A DNA stretch of 64,000 nt from DASXMT01 sp036521415 (lineage in GTDB: Bacteria > Actinomycetota > Acidimicrobiia > Acidimicrobiales > RAAP-2). The notes under the pieces are model-generated. The model was not told where the DNA came from, searched no databases, and saw only the letters and a program-made list of their open reading frames with translations. Positions 1-8,149 of this stretch are shown here, one piece after another. The stretch's first letter is position 1, and every line of letters begins with the position of its first letter. Position numbers and translations under genes: made by a program. The stretch spans positions 11,175-75,174 of the forward strand of contig DATDHU010000065.1 in NCBI GenBank assembly GCA_036521415.1, given 5' to 3'.

Positions 1-274
1 CGGTCAGGGCCAGGCGGTCCCGGAGCAGCTCCACCTGGTGGACGCCGCGCTCGGTCAGGCCGGTGCAACCGGCGCGGCCCCCGCAGACACCGGACACGTT
101 GCACACCGCCTCGCCGTGTCGGACCAACACCAAGCGGGTGACCCCGGGAGCGGGGGACGGGGTGGTCCGGATCCCCTCGGGGGGCTGGTTGCGCTCGGCC
201 CCGGCGCCGGCAGGCGGGAGTCCCGCCCCGGCCAGGCCGTCGAACCCGCCGTTTGCCGGGGAAGGGGGGCTCAC
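1..274 (-). CDS. Histidine phosphatase family protein, 3' part cut by window start
   Basis: The first 91 codons are visible; the rest lies outside the window. The start is a GTG at 272-274 that overlaps the TGA of the upstream VWA gene (GTGA), so the two are probably translationally coupled. After about 40 low-complexity Pro/Gly/Ala residues comes the LVLVRHGEA signature, where RHGE carries the phospho-accepting histidine of the phosphoglycerate-mutase-like superfamily, followed by a TGLTERG motif typical of cobC/GpmB-like members. The substrate cannot be told from this fragment. It is the last visible member of the obgE-proB-proA-MoxR-VWA string. The Pro-rich N-terminal extension is unusual, so a start closer to the RHGE motif is possible. 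Confidence 0.8.
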   Translation of the reverse strand, partial: MSPPSPANGGFDGLAGAGLPPAGAGAERNQPPEGIRTTPSPAPGVTRLVLVRHGEAVCNVSGVCGGRAGCTGLTERGVHQVELLRDRLALT

Positions 275-1740
275 GCCAACTCGCCCACGAACCGCTCCAA
301 CTGACGGAGGGTGCGGCACTCGACGACCTCGTCGCAGTGCACGGCGTACTCGCCCACGATCGAGTCGCCCGAGTCCCAATAGGCACGGGGCTCGGGGTTC
401 AGCCAGAAGACGTGCCGGGCCTTCTTCTGGATCTCCTTCACCACCCAGGAGTGGGAGGCGTGGTAGTTGTTCCGGGCGTCTCCCAACAGGAGCACGCTGG
501 ACTTGGCGTTGATCTCCTCGCCCCAGCGCTCCCAGAAGACGGTGAGGGCGTGGCCATAGTCGGAGTGGCCGTCCACCCAGATGACGTCGGCCTCGGTGTT
601 GATGCGGTGCACGGCCTCGGCCGGGTCGTCGGTGCCCTCGAAGAACCGAGTCACCTCGTCGATGCCGTCGATGAACACGAAGCTGCGCACCTTGGAGAAC
701 TGGGTGGCAATGGCGTGGACGAGGTGAAGGGTGAAGCGGGCAAAGGAGGCCACCGAGCCCGAGATGTCGGCGATGACGACGATCTCGGGCTTGGAGGGTC
801 GCGGGTACTTGAAGCGGGGGTCCACCGGGACGCCGCCGGTCGACAGCGAATGGCGCACCGTGCTCCGGAAATCGAGCGGGCCCTTGCGGCCGTGGCGTCG
901 CTTGCGGGCCAGTCGCACGGCCAGCTTCCGGGACAGCGGCTGGAGGGCCCCTCGCAGCGCCACCAGTTCGTCCTTGGTGGCGTGCATGAAGTCGATGTCC
1001 TCGGGGAGGGGCTTACGCAACGACTTGGCCAGGGCCTCGCTGCCCCGGTCGGCCACCAGCCGGCGGCGGATCTCGGCTTCGATCTCCTGGCGCAGCTTGT
1101 CGATCCGGGTCTGGTACTCGTCGCGCACCAGGCGCTCCTCCAGGCCGGTGAGGCCGGAGGGCTCCTCGTTCCCCGGCTGGCCCGGAGTGGAGGCGCCGGA
1201 CCGGGCCTGTTCCATCAGGCGTTGCATCACCCCGTCGAGGTCGAGGTTCCGGAGCGTGCGGTACAGGTAGTAGGTGCCCCCCACCGGTCGGCCCGCCTCC
1301 ATGCCGGCGAAGCGGGCCACGGCGTGACGGGCGACGGCGGTGATCATCGAGTCGTTGGAGCCGAGCAGCGCCTTGTACAACAGGTCGGCCAGCTCCTCGG
1401 GGGTCATGGCCTCCTGGCCGGCGCCGCCTCCCCGGCCGCTCCCCTGGCGGCCGTTGTCGCCGGATGTCCGGGCCCTGTCCTCGTTGGCCCGGCCCGCGCT
1501 GTCCTCGTCGATGGTGTACTCGGGTCCCCGGAGGGAGAAGTAGACCTCGAAGGCGGTGTCGAAGGCGTGCCAGTGCGAGGAGGACTTCACCAGGCTGGCG
1601 CCCAGGGCGTACTTGAGCGCCTCGCGGTCCTCGAGCGGGACGTGGCGCATGGCCTCGGCCGCGTCGAGGTGCTCGGTCAGGGACACCGGGATGCCGGCGG
1701 CCCTCAATTCGGAGACGAACCCGGACAGCACATCGAGCAT
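271..1740 (-). CDS. VWA domain protein, CoxE-like (partner of MoxR ATPase)
   Basis: A 489-residue protein. The C-terminal half contains a von Willebrand factor A domain with a MIDAS motif (ADISGSVASF, the DxSxS pattern) and a later acidic stretch WVDGHSDYG. The N-terminal half is helical and charged and includes a Gly-rich linker (SGRGGGAGQEA). This layout matches CoxE-like proteins, which work with MoxR-type AAA+ ATPases as metal-insertion or complex-maturation chaperones. The MoxR gene lies 16 bp upstream and its stop overlaps the next phosphatase gene, so a functional MoxR-VWA pair is the best reading. No CO dehydrogenase genes are in view, so the client is unknown. Confidence 0.85.
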   Translation of the reverse strand: MLDVLSGFVSELRAAGIPVSLTEHLDAAEAMRHVPLEDREALKYALGASLVKSSSHWHAFDTAFEVYFSLRGPEYTIDEDSAGRANEDRARTSGDNGRQGSGRGGGAGQEAMTPEELADLLYKALLGSNDSMITAVARHAVARFAGMEAGRPVGGTYYLYRTLRNLDLDGVMQRLMEQARSGASTPGQPGNEEPSGLTGLEERLVRDEYQTRIDKLRQEIEAEIRRRLVADRGSEALAKSLRKPLPEDIDFMHATKDELVALRGALQPLSRKLAVRLARKRRHGRKGPLDFRSTVRHSLSTGGVPVDPRFKYPRPSKPEIVVIADISGSVASFARFTLHLVHAIATQFSKVRSFVFIDGIDEVTRFFEGTDDPAEAVHRINTEADVIWVDGHSDYGHALTVFWERWGEEINAKSSVLLLGDARNNYHASHSWVVKEIQKKARHVFWLNPEPRAYWDSGDSIVGEYAVHCDEVVECRTLRQLERFVGELA

Positions 1741-1756
1741 GGCGGCCGGCCCGGCT

Positions 1757-2677
1757 TCAGTCCGACACGTCGACCGAGGCCAGCTCCTTGGCGGCGCGGT
1801 CGATGTCGGCCCGGTACTTCAAGAGGATGTGCAAGGTGTCCCGGGCCTGCTCGGCGTCGATCGACTCGACCCCCAGCACCACCAAGGTCCGGGCCCAGTC
1901 CAGGGTCTCCGAGACCGAGGGGGCCTTCTTCAGCTCCAGGGTCCGGATGGACCGCACGATGCGGGCCACCTGGTCGGCGAGCTCAGCACTGATCCCGGGT
2001 ACCCGGGTCTGGATGATGGCCCGCTCCCGGTCGAGATCGGGATAGTCGATGTGGAGGTAGAGGCAGCGGCGCTTCAACGCCTCGGACAGCTCACGGGTGT
2101 TGTTGGAGGTGAGGAAGACCAGGGGGATCTGTGTGGCCCGCACCGTGCCCAGTTCGGGAATGGACACCTGGTACTCGGAGAGGATCTCGAGCAGGAGGGC
2201 CTCGGTCTCGAGCTCGACCCGGTCCACCTCGTCGACCAGCAGCACCACCGGCTCGGTCGAGCGGATCGCCTCGAGCAGGGGGCGGGCGAGCAGGAACTCC
2301 TCGGAGAAGATGTCCTCCTCGAGCTGCTGCCAGGACTGGTCGGAGTCGGCCTGGATCCGCAACAGTTGCTTTTTGTAGTTCCACTCGTAGAGGGCCTTGG
2401 ACTCGTCGAGGCCCTCGTAACACTGAAGGCGGATCAGACGGCTCCCGGTCATCTTGGCCACCGACTTGGCCAGCTCGGTCTTGCCCGTGCCCGCCGGCCC
2501 CTCGACCAGCACTGGCTTGGCCAACCGGTCGGCCAGGTAGACCACGCCGGAGATGCCCTCATCGGCCAGGTAGTCGACGCCGGACAGCCCCGAGCGGACG
2601 GCGCCGATCGAGTCGAATCGGGGCGCTCCGGCGGTCGGGAACCCGGTGGCGTAGTCGGTCGTCTGCTCTGTGGTCAC
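1757..2677 (-). CDS. MoxR family AAA+ ATPase
   Basis: A 306-residue AAA+ ATPase. Walker A is GPAGTGKT and Walker B is VVLLVDEVDR; a sensor-1 region (FLTSNNTRELSEAL) and an arginine-finger-like RRC follow. The family forms ring ATPases that act with VWA-domain partners on metalloenzyme maturation. The start is GTG at 2675-2677 and overlaps the proA stop codon (GTGA). The paired CoxE-like VWA gene follows after 16 bp. The conserved LQCYEGLDESKALYEWNY stretch is typical of the CoxD branch of MoxR. Placing this pair directly behind proBA is less usual than nadD in related genomes. Confidence 0.9.
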   Translation of the reverse strand: MTTEQTTDYATGFPTAGAPRFDSIGAVRSGLSGVDYLADEGISGVVYLADRLAKPVLVEGPAGTGKTELAKSVAKMTGSRLIRLQCYEGLDESKALYEWNYKKQLLRIQADSDQSWQQLEEDIFSEEFLLARPLLEAIRSTEPVVLLVDEVDRVELETEALLLEILSEYQVSIPELGTVRATQIPLVFLTSNNTRELSEALKRRCLYLHIDYPDLDRERAIIQTRVPGISAELADQVARIVRSIRTLELKKAPSVSETLDWARTLVVLGVESIDAEQARDTLHILLKYRADIDRAAKELASVDVSD

Positions 2678-3930
2678 TGGCGTACCTGCCCTTGTCCGTG
2701 CACCACATACTTGATGCTCGTCAGTTCCCGGAGGCCCATCGGCCCCCGGGCATGGAGTTTCTGCGTGGAGATGCCGATCTCGGCCCCCAGGCCGAGCTCC
2801 TCACCGTCCACGAAGCGGGTCGACGCATTGACCAGGATGGCCGCCGCGTCGACTTGGGACGTGAATCTATCCGCCGCGGCCAGATCTTCGGTAATGATGG
2901 CCTCGGAGTGGCCCGTCCCGAACCGGGCGATCCGGTCGATGGCCTCGTCGATACCGCCGACAACGGCCACCGAGAGCTTCGGCCCCAGGAACTCGCTTGC
3001 GTAGTCCTCCTCGGTGGCCTCCCCGATCCCGGCGAGCACCGAACGGGTAGCCTCGTCCCCCACCAGCTCGACGCCCTCGAGCGAGGCAGCCACGCGGGGC
3101 AGGAAGGCAGCGGCCACCTCCCGGTGGACGAGCAGTGACTCGGCCGCGTTGCAGACGCCGGGCCGCTGGGTCTTGGCGTTGACCACGATGGCCTCGGCCA
3201 CGTCCAGGTCGGCCCGGGCATCTACGTAGACGTGGCAGTTGCCGTCCCCGTCGATGACGTAGGGCACGGTGGCGTGCTCCAGGATCGAGGCGATCAAGGA
3301 CGGGCCGCCCCTCGGGATCAGGCAGTCGATCACCCCGCGGAGCTGCATGAACTCGACCGCCGACTCCCGGCTGGTGTCCTCGACCAGCCCGACGGCGTCC
3401 TCGGTGAGCCCGGCCTTGGCCAGACCGGCCCGGAGCAACGAGACGATGGCCGTGTTGGACTCGATGGCGCTCGACGAGCCCCGCAACAGCACGGCGTTGC
3501 CCGACTTCAGGCACAGCCCGGCCGCGTCGCTGGTCACGTTGGGACGGTTCTCGTAGATGATGCCGACGACCCCGAGGGGCACCCGCACCCGCGTGATCCG
3601 AAGCCCGTTGGGGCGCACCCATCCATCGACGACCTCGCCGACCGGGTCGGGGAGGGTGGCGACGGCCCGAAGGCCGCCGGCCATGCCCGCGATCCGCTCG
3701 GGGGTGAGCCGGAGCCGGTCGAGGGCGGTGGCGTCGGATCCCCCCTCGGCGGCTCGAGCCAGGTCGACGCCATTGGCCTCGAGCAGCTCGCCGGCCCGGC
3801 GCTCGATGAGGTCCGCCGCACAGCGCAGGGCCTCGTCCCGGGAGGCCGACGACGCCCGGGCCACCAAGCGGGAGGCCTCCTGGGCGCGCCGCCCGAGCTG
3901 GGCCAGAGCGGCCGGGGGATCGGAGGTCAC
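2674..3930 (-). CDS. proA: Glutamate-5-semialdehyde dehydrogenase (gamma-glutamyl phosphate reductase)
   Basis: Second step of proline biosynthesis: NADPH-dependent reduction of gamma-glutamyl phosphate to glutamate-5-semialdehyde, in the cytosol. The 418-residue length matches the family. Recognisable parts are the N-terminal helical region, the cofactor-binding IIYENRPNVTSDAAGLCLKSGN region and the catalytic Cys motif in QRPGVCNAAESLLVH. An upstream-extended frame exists, but the GTG at 3928-3930 (protein beginning VTSDPPAALAQLG) gives the normal family N-terminus and has GAGGGG immediately before it. The TGA overlaps the GTG of the MoxR gene. proB is upstream, separated by a 133-bp spacer containing decayed repeats. 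Confidence 0.95.
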   Translation of the reverse strand: MTSDPPAALAQLGRRAQEASRLVARASSASRDEALRCAADLIERRAGELLEANGVDLARAAEGGSDATALDRLRLTPERIAGMAGGLRAVATLPDPVGEVVDGWVRPNGLRITRVRVPLGVVGIIYENRPNVTSDAAGLCLKSGNAVLLRGSSSAIESNTAIVSLLRAGLAKAGLTEDAVGLVEDTSRESAVEFMQLRGVIDCLIPRGGPSLIASILEHATVPYVIDGDGNCHVYVDARADLDVAEAIVVNAKTQRPGVCNAAESLLVHREVAAAFLPRVAASLEGVELVGDEATRSVLAGIGEATEEDYASEFLGPKLSVAVVGGIDEAIDRIARFGTGHSEAIITEDLAAADRFTSQVDAAAILVNASTRFVDGEELGLGAEIGISTQKLHARGPMGLRELTSIKYVVHGQGQVRQ

Positions 3931-3964
3931 CCCTCTAGCGTACCGTTGCGCTCCCGAGGCCCTA

Positions 3965-4033
3965 TCCCCAGCACGACGGGCGGACGCCGGGAGCCAACGA
4001 TCCCCAGGACGATGGGCAGACGCCGGGAGCCCA
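3965..4033. repeat. Imperfect 36-bp-period direct repeat in proB-proA spacer
   Basis: Two copies of a unit beginning tccccag[cg]acgatggg and continuing c[ag]gacgccgggagcc lie at 3965-3996 and 4001-4033. On the coding strand the shared core GTCGTCCTGGGATAG resembles the last codons and stop of proB (4064-4080), so the spacer looks like a decayed duplication of the proB 3' end. Confidence 0.6.
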
Positions 4034-4063
4034 CGCCAGAGCGACCAGCTCGTCCCGGCGCGC

Positions 4064-5167
4064 CTATCCCAGGACGACCAAGTCGTCCCGGTGAACGACC
4101 TCGTGGGACAGGTTCTCGGGCAGCTCGGAGGTCCGGCGGCCGGCCCACGACCGGATCTGTGACGACGGGTGGCGGACCAGTCCCTTGGCGAAGACGGCTC
4201 CGTCGGGGCCGATGATCTCGACCGCGTCGTCGGGGCCGAATTCCCCTCGGGCCGAGACCACGCCGGCCGGGAGCAGGGACGTGCCCCGTTCGACCAGCGC
4301 TCGGCGGGCCCCCTCGTCGACGGCCACCGTTCCCGAGGCGCCGATGGCAAAGGCGATCCAGAGCTTCCGGGCCGGTAGCCGGCGCTCCCGGGGCCGGAAC
4401 CGGGTCCCCACCCCGATCGAACCGTTGACGACTGAGGTGAGGACGCCCTCCCGGGCGGCGTCGGCGATGACCGCCTCCACCCCCGACCAGGTGGCGATCT
4501 TGGCCGCGGCCAGCTTGGAGGCCATGCCCCCGCTCCCGGCCTGCGATCCCGGGCCCCCGGCGATCAACTCGAGCTCGTGGTCGATCTCCACCACCTCTTC
4601 GATGAGCGAGGCCTCGGCTGTGAAACGCGGGTCACCGGTGAGCAGTCCCACGGTATCGGTCAACAACACGAGGAGGTCGGCCCCGACCAGGTGGGCGACC
4701 AGGGCGGCGAGCCGGTCGTTGTCGCCGAACCGGATCTCCTCGTCGGCCACTGCGTCGTTCTCGTTGACGACGGGGACGATGCCCAGGTCTATGAGGCGGC
4801 CGAGGGTCTGGCGGGCGTGCAGGTACTGGCTGCGGTGGACGAAGTCGAGCGGGGCCAAGAGGACCTGGCCGGCGATGAGCCCGAGGCCGGCCAGGCTGTC
4901 GCTCCACACCCGCATGAGCTGGTGCTGGCCGACGGCGGCCACGGCCTGCAAGGTGGCGGGGTCGGAGGGTCGGGGGGCGCCCTCGGCCAGGGTCCGCCAG
5001 CCGGCGGCGATGGCCCCCGAGGTGACCACCACCACGTGGTGGCCGTCGCCCCGCACCCGGGCCACCTCGGCCGACAGCATGGCGATGGCATCGGTGTCGA
5101 TGGCACCGTCGGGGTCGGTCAGCGAGGAGGAGCCGATCTTGACCACCACGGTTCGAGCGCCGTTCAC
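4064..5167 (-). CDS. proB: Glutamate 5-kinase with C-terminal PUA domain
   Basis: First, committed step of proline synthesis: ATP-dependent phosphorylation of glutamate. It has 367 residues, the length of the two-domain form: an amino-acid-kinase domain (N-terminal VVKIGSSSL, VVVTSGAIAAG, and PVVNENDAVADEEIRFGDND for substrate and ATP binding) followed by a PUA domain from about residue 270. The start is GTG at 5165-5167, overlapping the obgE stop as GTGA, so translation is probably coupled to obgE. The order obgE-proB-proA is common in actinobacteria. Feedback control by proline is expected from the family but cannot be seen here. Confidence 0.96.
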   Translation of the reverse strand: MNGARTVVVKIGSSSLTDPDGAIDTDAIAMLSAEVARVRGDGHHVVVVTSGAIAAGWRTLAEGAPRPSDPATLQAVAAVGQHQLMRVWSDSLAGLGLIAGQVLLAPLDFVHRSQYLHARQTLGRLIDLGIVPVVNENDAVADEEIRFGDNDRLAALVAHLVGADLLVLLTDTVGLLTGDPRFTAEASLIEEVVEIDHELELIAGGPGSQAGSGGMASKLAAAKIATWSGVEAVIADAAREGVLTSVVNGSIGVGTRFRPRERRLPARKLWIAFAIGASGTVAVDEGARRALVERGTSLLPAGVVSARGEFGPDDAVEIIGPDGAVFAKGLVRHPSSQIRSWAGRRTSELPENLSHEVVHRDDLVVLG

Positions 5168-6495
5168 GACCGCCGCTTCCGGCGGCTGGGCGCGTCGCCG
5201 GTGAACTCCGGCTGGTCCCGGTACCAGGTGAACGAGAGCCCCCCGATGTGTACGAGGTCGCCGTCCTTCGCTCCGGCCCGGCCCAGCAAACGGTCGACAC
5301 CCAGCCGGCGCAGCCGGTCCTGGATGTAGGCGGCTGCTTCGTCGGTGGTGACGTCGTTCAGCGAGACGGCCCGCTCGGCTCCCTTGCCGATCACCTCGAA
5401 GACGCCGTCGCCCACCTTGTCCACGACGATGCCGGCCGGAAGGGGCCGGTGGATCACGATGGTCCCGTCCCCCTCGGGCACGGCGGCCCGGGCCTCGGTC
5501 ACCAGCCGGGACAGGGCGCCGAGCAGCTCGGGAATGCCCTGGCCGGTGACGGCTGAGATCAACAGGTCGGGGACGAGGGTCCCAGGGGCCCCTGCGCCGC
5601 CGATCACGTCGGCTGTGGCCCCTGCGCCGCCGATCACGTCGGCCTTGGAGCCGACCACGAACCGGGGGCGGTCGAGGAGCTCGGGGCGGTAGCGCCCCAG
5701 CTCATCGAGCAAGACCCGACCCTGTTCCCGCGGGCTGATACCGGTCACCGGCTCCAGCTCGAGCAGGACCAGCAGCACCCGGGCCCGGGTGACGTGGCGA
5801 AGGAAACGGTGCCCGAGTCCCTTACCGTCGGCTGCCCCCTCCACCAACCCGGGGATGTCGGCCACGGTGAAGTTGACGTCCTCGGCCGTGCGCACCACTC
5901 CCAGGTTGGGCTCCAAGGTGGTGAAGGGATAGTCGGCGATCTTGGGCTTGGCCGCCGAGATGCGCGAGATGAGGGTGCTCTTCCCCACATTGGGGAACCC
6001 GACCAGGGCCACGTCGGCCACCAGGGCCAGCTCCATGTCGTACCACTGCTCGTGGCCGGTCTCGCCCTGCTCGGCGAAGGCCGGGGCCCGGCGCCGGTTG
6101 CTCAGGAACGAGGCGTTCCCCCGGCCGCCGCGCCCACCCTCGGCGGCCATCCAGCGGTCGCCCGGTCCGACCAGGTCGGCGAGCACGGTCCCCTCGTTGT
6201 CGAGAACCTTGGTGCCCACCGGGACCAGGACTTCGAGATCGGCTCCCTGGGCGCCATGCTTCTTCTTGCCCCCGCCGTGACCTCCGTTGGCCGCCCGCCG
6301 GTGGGGATGGTCCCGGAAGGCCAGCAGGGATGACTGGTTGGTCGTGGCCACCAGCCACACGTCCCCTCCTCTGGCACCGTCGCCGCCGTCGGGGCCGCCT
6401 TTGTCGACGTGGGCCTCCCGCCGGAACGAGACCGCGCCCGCCCCGCCGTCGCCCGCCTTCACATGGATTTGTACTTCGTCGACGAAGCCGGACAT
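5164..6495 (-). CDS. obgE: GTPase Obg/CgtA
   Basis: Ribosome-associated essential GTPase acting in late 50S assembly and stress signalling. It has 443 residues. The Gly-rich Obg fold comes first (GGDGARGGDVW), then the G domain with G1 GFPNVGKST, G2/G3 FTTLEPNLG and DIPGLVEGA, and G4 VGSKADV, then an OCT domain at the C-terminus. The start is ATG 6493-6495 (MSGFVDEV); the frame extends 29 codons further but homologues begin here. A 30-bp tandem in-frame duplication (5588-5647) just after the G4 motif repeats ADVIGGAGA twice. The gene leads the obgE-proB-proA-MoxR-VWA string. Confidence 0.95.
   Translation of the reverse strand: MSGFVDEVQIHVKAGDGGAGAVSFRREAHVDKGGPDGGDGARGGDVWLVATTNQSSLLAFRDHPHRRAANGGHGGGKKKHGAQGADLEVLVPVGTKVLDNEGTVLADLVGPGDRWMAAEGGRGGRGNASFLSNRRRAPAFAEQGETGHEQWYDMELALVADVALVGFPNVGKSTLISRISAAKPKIADYPFTTLEPNLGVVRTAEDVNFTVADIPGLVEGAADGKGLGHRFLRHVTRARVLLVLLELEPVTGISPREQGRVLLDELGRYRPELLDRPRFVVGSKADVIGGAGATADVIGGAGAPGTLVPDLLISAVTGQGIPELLGALSRLVTEARAAVPEGDGTIVIHRPLPAGIVVDKVGDGVFEVIGKGAERAVSLNDVTTDEAAAYIQDRLRRLGVDRLLGRAGAKDGDLVHIGGLSFTWYRDQPEFTGDAPSRRKRRS
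5588..5647. repeat. 30-bp tandem in-frame duplication within obgE
   Basis: The segment gccccTGCGCCGCCGATCACGTCGGC occurs at 5588-5613 and again at 5618-5643, a period of exactly 30 bp. It adds ten residues in frame to Obg right after the NKxD-type G4 motif, so the reading frame is preserved. Confidence 0.9.
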
Positions 6496-6591
6496 TCCGT
6501 CGATCCTAGCGACCGAGCTACGTCGTCCCTGTTGGTGGGCTATGCGGGCCGTGCCGGCCCCAGCCGTCGACACCGGGCCCATGCGGGCCCG

Positions 6592-7386
6592 TCAGGACGC
6601 TTCGAGGAGGTCCCGGCGCAGCCGGTCCATCGGCTCGGCCACCCCGAGACGGTGCTCGAGCGCCGCGTAGCTGCCGTGCTCGGCCCGTACCTCGCCGAGG
6701 AACTGCACCATGGTCTCGGGAGCGGCGTGCAGGATGGCCGGAGCGAACTGCTCGACGACCTCGGCCGCGTCGGCGTAGTCCCCCTTCAGCCGGGCCAGGA
6801 GCTCGTTCATGGCCGGGCCCGAGAGGGCGTAGTCCTCGGCGATCACCGTATCGGGTACACCCAGGAAGGCCAGGATGAGGGCGGAGAGGACGCCGGTCCT
6901 GTCCTTGCCCGCGCTGCAGTGGAAGACGGCGGGGAGCGCGCCCGGCCCGGCCAGGATCTCGATGGACCGCTTCAGCACGGCGGACCCGCCCGACAGCATG
7001 TCGGCGTAGCGGGCAGCGACAAAGGAGGCCTCGGCCCACGACGGCAGCTCCTCGGGCGAGGGGAGGACGTCGGTGAGGGGCAGGCTGTGGTAGGCCACCG
7101 GCAGTGCGTCGACGGGGAACGATCCCCGCTGTTCGGCCTCGTCGATGGTGCGTAGGTCGATGACCGTGGCCAGTCCCAGGTCGCTCAGCAGCGAGCGATC
7201 GTCCTCGCTCAGCCGGCTGAGGCCGTCGGCCCGGAACAGCCGGCGCCAGCGCACCCGGCGCCCGTCGGCTACCCGGTAGCCGCCCAGATCACGGAAGTTC
7301 ACGCACCCATCGATGGGCAGCCGGCGGGTGGGCTCGGCGCCGCCGGGCTCCACCACCGGCGCGTCGGCACGCTCGCTCGAGGTCAC
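6592..7386 (-). CDS. Tyrosine/serine protein phosphatase family protein (Y_phosphatase3-like)
   Basis: A 264-residue protein with the phosphatase P-loop HCSAGKDRTG, i.e. the CX5R signature with the catalytic Cys and Arg. The N-terminal FRDLGGYRVADGRRVRWRRLFR region is typical of the bacterial Y_phosphatase3 family (MptpB/LipA-like), some members of which also act on phosphoinositides. The start is GTG at 7384-7386. It lies between rpmA and obgE in the same direction with gaps of 28 and 96 bp. The natural substrate cannot be inferred. Confidence 0.88.
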   Translation of the reverse strand: MTSSERADAPVVEPGGAEPTRRLPIDGCVNFRDLGGYRVADGRRVRWRRLFRADGLSRLSEDDRSLLSDLGLATVIDLRTIDEAEQRGSFPVDALPVAYHSLPLTDVLPSPEELPSWAEASFVAARYADMLSGGSAVLKRSIEILAGPGALPAVFHCSAGKDRTGVLSALILAFLGVPDTVIAEDYALSGPAMNELLARLKGDYADAAEVVEQFAPAILHAAPETMVQFLGEVRAEHGSYAALEHRLGVAEPMDRLRRDLLEAS

Positions 7387-7414
7387 GGGCGGACGCGTAC
7401 CGGGCGATACCCGC

Positions 7415-7669
7415 TCAATCGGGGGTGATCACGTCGACGAGCTTGCGTCCCTTGCGGTGCCCGAATTGCACGGTGCCGTCGGCCAGGGCGAACAGGGTGT
7501 CGTCGCCGCCACGGCCCACGTTGATGCCGGGATGGAACTTGGTTCCACGCTGGCGCACGATGATGGCGCCGGCTTGCACCGAGGTGCCGCCGAAGGTCTT
7601 CACGCCCAGCCGCTGGGCATTCGAGTCCCGTCCGTTTCGGGTGGAACCGCCACCTTTGGTCTTGGACAT
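7415..7669 (-). CDS. rpmA: 50S ribosomal protein L27
   Basis: An 84-residue ribosomal protein whose N-terminal tail reaches the peptidyl-transferase centre. It begins MSKTKGGGSTRNGRDSNAQR and carries the conserved VKTFGGTSVQAGAIIVRQRG block. There is no Firmicutes-style N-terminal cleavable extension. It sits 35 bp behind rplU and ahead of the phosphatase and obgE genes, the standard L21-L27-Obg arrangement. Confidence 0.97.
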   Translation of the reverse strand: MSKTKGGGSTRNGRDSNAQRLGVKTFGGTSVQAGAIIVRQRGTKFHPGINVGRGGDDTLFALADGTVQFGHRKGRKLVDVITPD

Positions 7670-7704
7670 TGCACTGGCTCCTTTGAGGCTGAAGAGGCTG
7701 CCGG

Positions 7705-8019
7705 TCAGCTCGCCGACGAGATCGCAGTGATCTCGATCGTCGAGTAGCGCTGGCGATGGCCCCAGCGCTTCGACTGGTTCGACTTGTTCTTGTAGGTGAA
7801 GCCGCGGATCTTCGGCCCGAGCTCCTCGCCGACCACCTGGGCGGTGACCGAGGCCCCGGCCAAGGCTTCGGGCGTGGCCAGGACGGTGTCGCCGTCGACC
7901 AGGAGAACCGGGGTGAAGGCCACCTCGGCGCCGGGGGCCTTGCCCAGCAATTCCACGCGGAGCTGTTGGCCCTCGGCCACGCGCTCCTGCTTGCCTCCGG
8001 TCTTGATCACGGCATACAT
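7705..8019 (-). CDS. rplU: 50S ribosomal protein L21
   Basis: A 104-residue ribosomal protein that binds 23S rRNA. It begins MYAVIKTGGKQERV and has the conserved C-terminal KIRGFTYKNKSNQSKRWGHR block. The start is ATG 8017-8019. The leader between the rne stop (8150) and this start is occupied by four tandem 32-33-bp GC-rich repeats, where autoregulatory L21 leaders are found in other bacteria. It is followed by rpmA. Confidence 0.97.
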   Translation of the reverse strand: MYAVIKTGGKQERVAEGQQLRVELLGKAPGAEVAFTPVLLVDGDTVLATPEALAGASVTAQVVGEELGPKIRGFTYKNKSNQSKRWGHRQRYSTIEITAISSAS

Positions 8020-8031
8020 AAGGGCGACACT

Positions 8032-8149
8032 GTACCAGCTGGGCCGGACCCCTCCGGGCCGGCCGTACCAGCTGGACCGGACCCCCCGGGCCGCACGTAC
8101 CAGGCGGACCGGACCCCCCGGGCCGGACGTACCGGAGTGGGCCGGACCC
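8032..8149. repeat. Four tandem 32-33-bp repeats in the rne-rplU gap
   Basis: Units start with gtacc at 8032, 8065, 8097 and 8129. Each runs approximately gtaccagctggaccggacc followed by cccccgggccg. The units contain partially self-complementary ggccgg/ccggcc arms, so the array could fold as RNA hairpins in the rplU leader. Copies 2 and 3 are closest to each other; copy 4 is cut at the rne stop codon. Confidence 0.9.

Noticed and set aside
253..1992. Long plus-strand open frame opposite the VWA gene
   Set aside because: It is antisense to a gene with clear motifs, is Gly/Val/Leu-rich as expected from GC-rich shadow frames and has no ribosome site.
8032..8149. Possible CRISPR array
   Set aside because: The units are contiguous at 32-33 bp with no unique spacers, and there are no cas genes.
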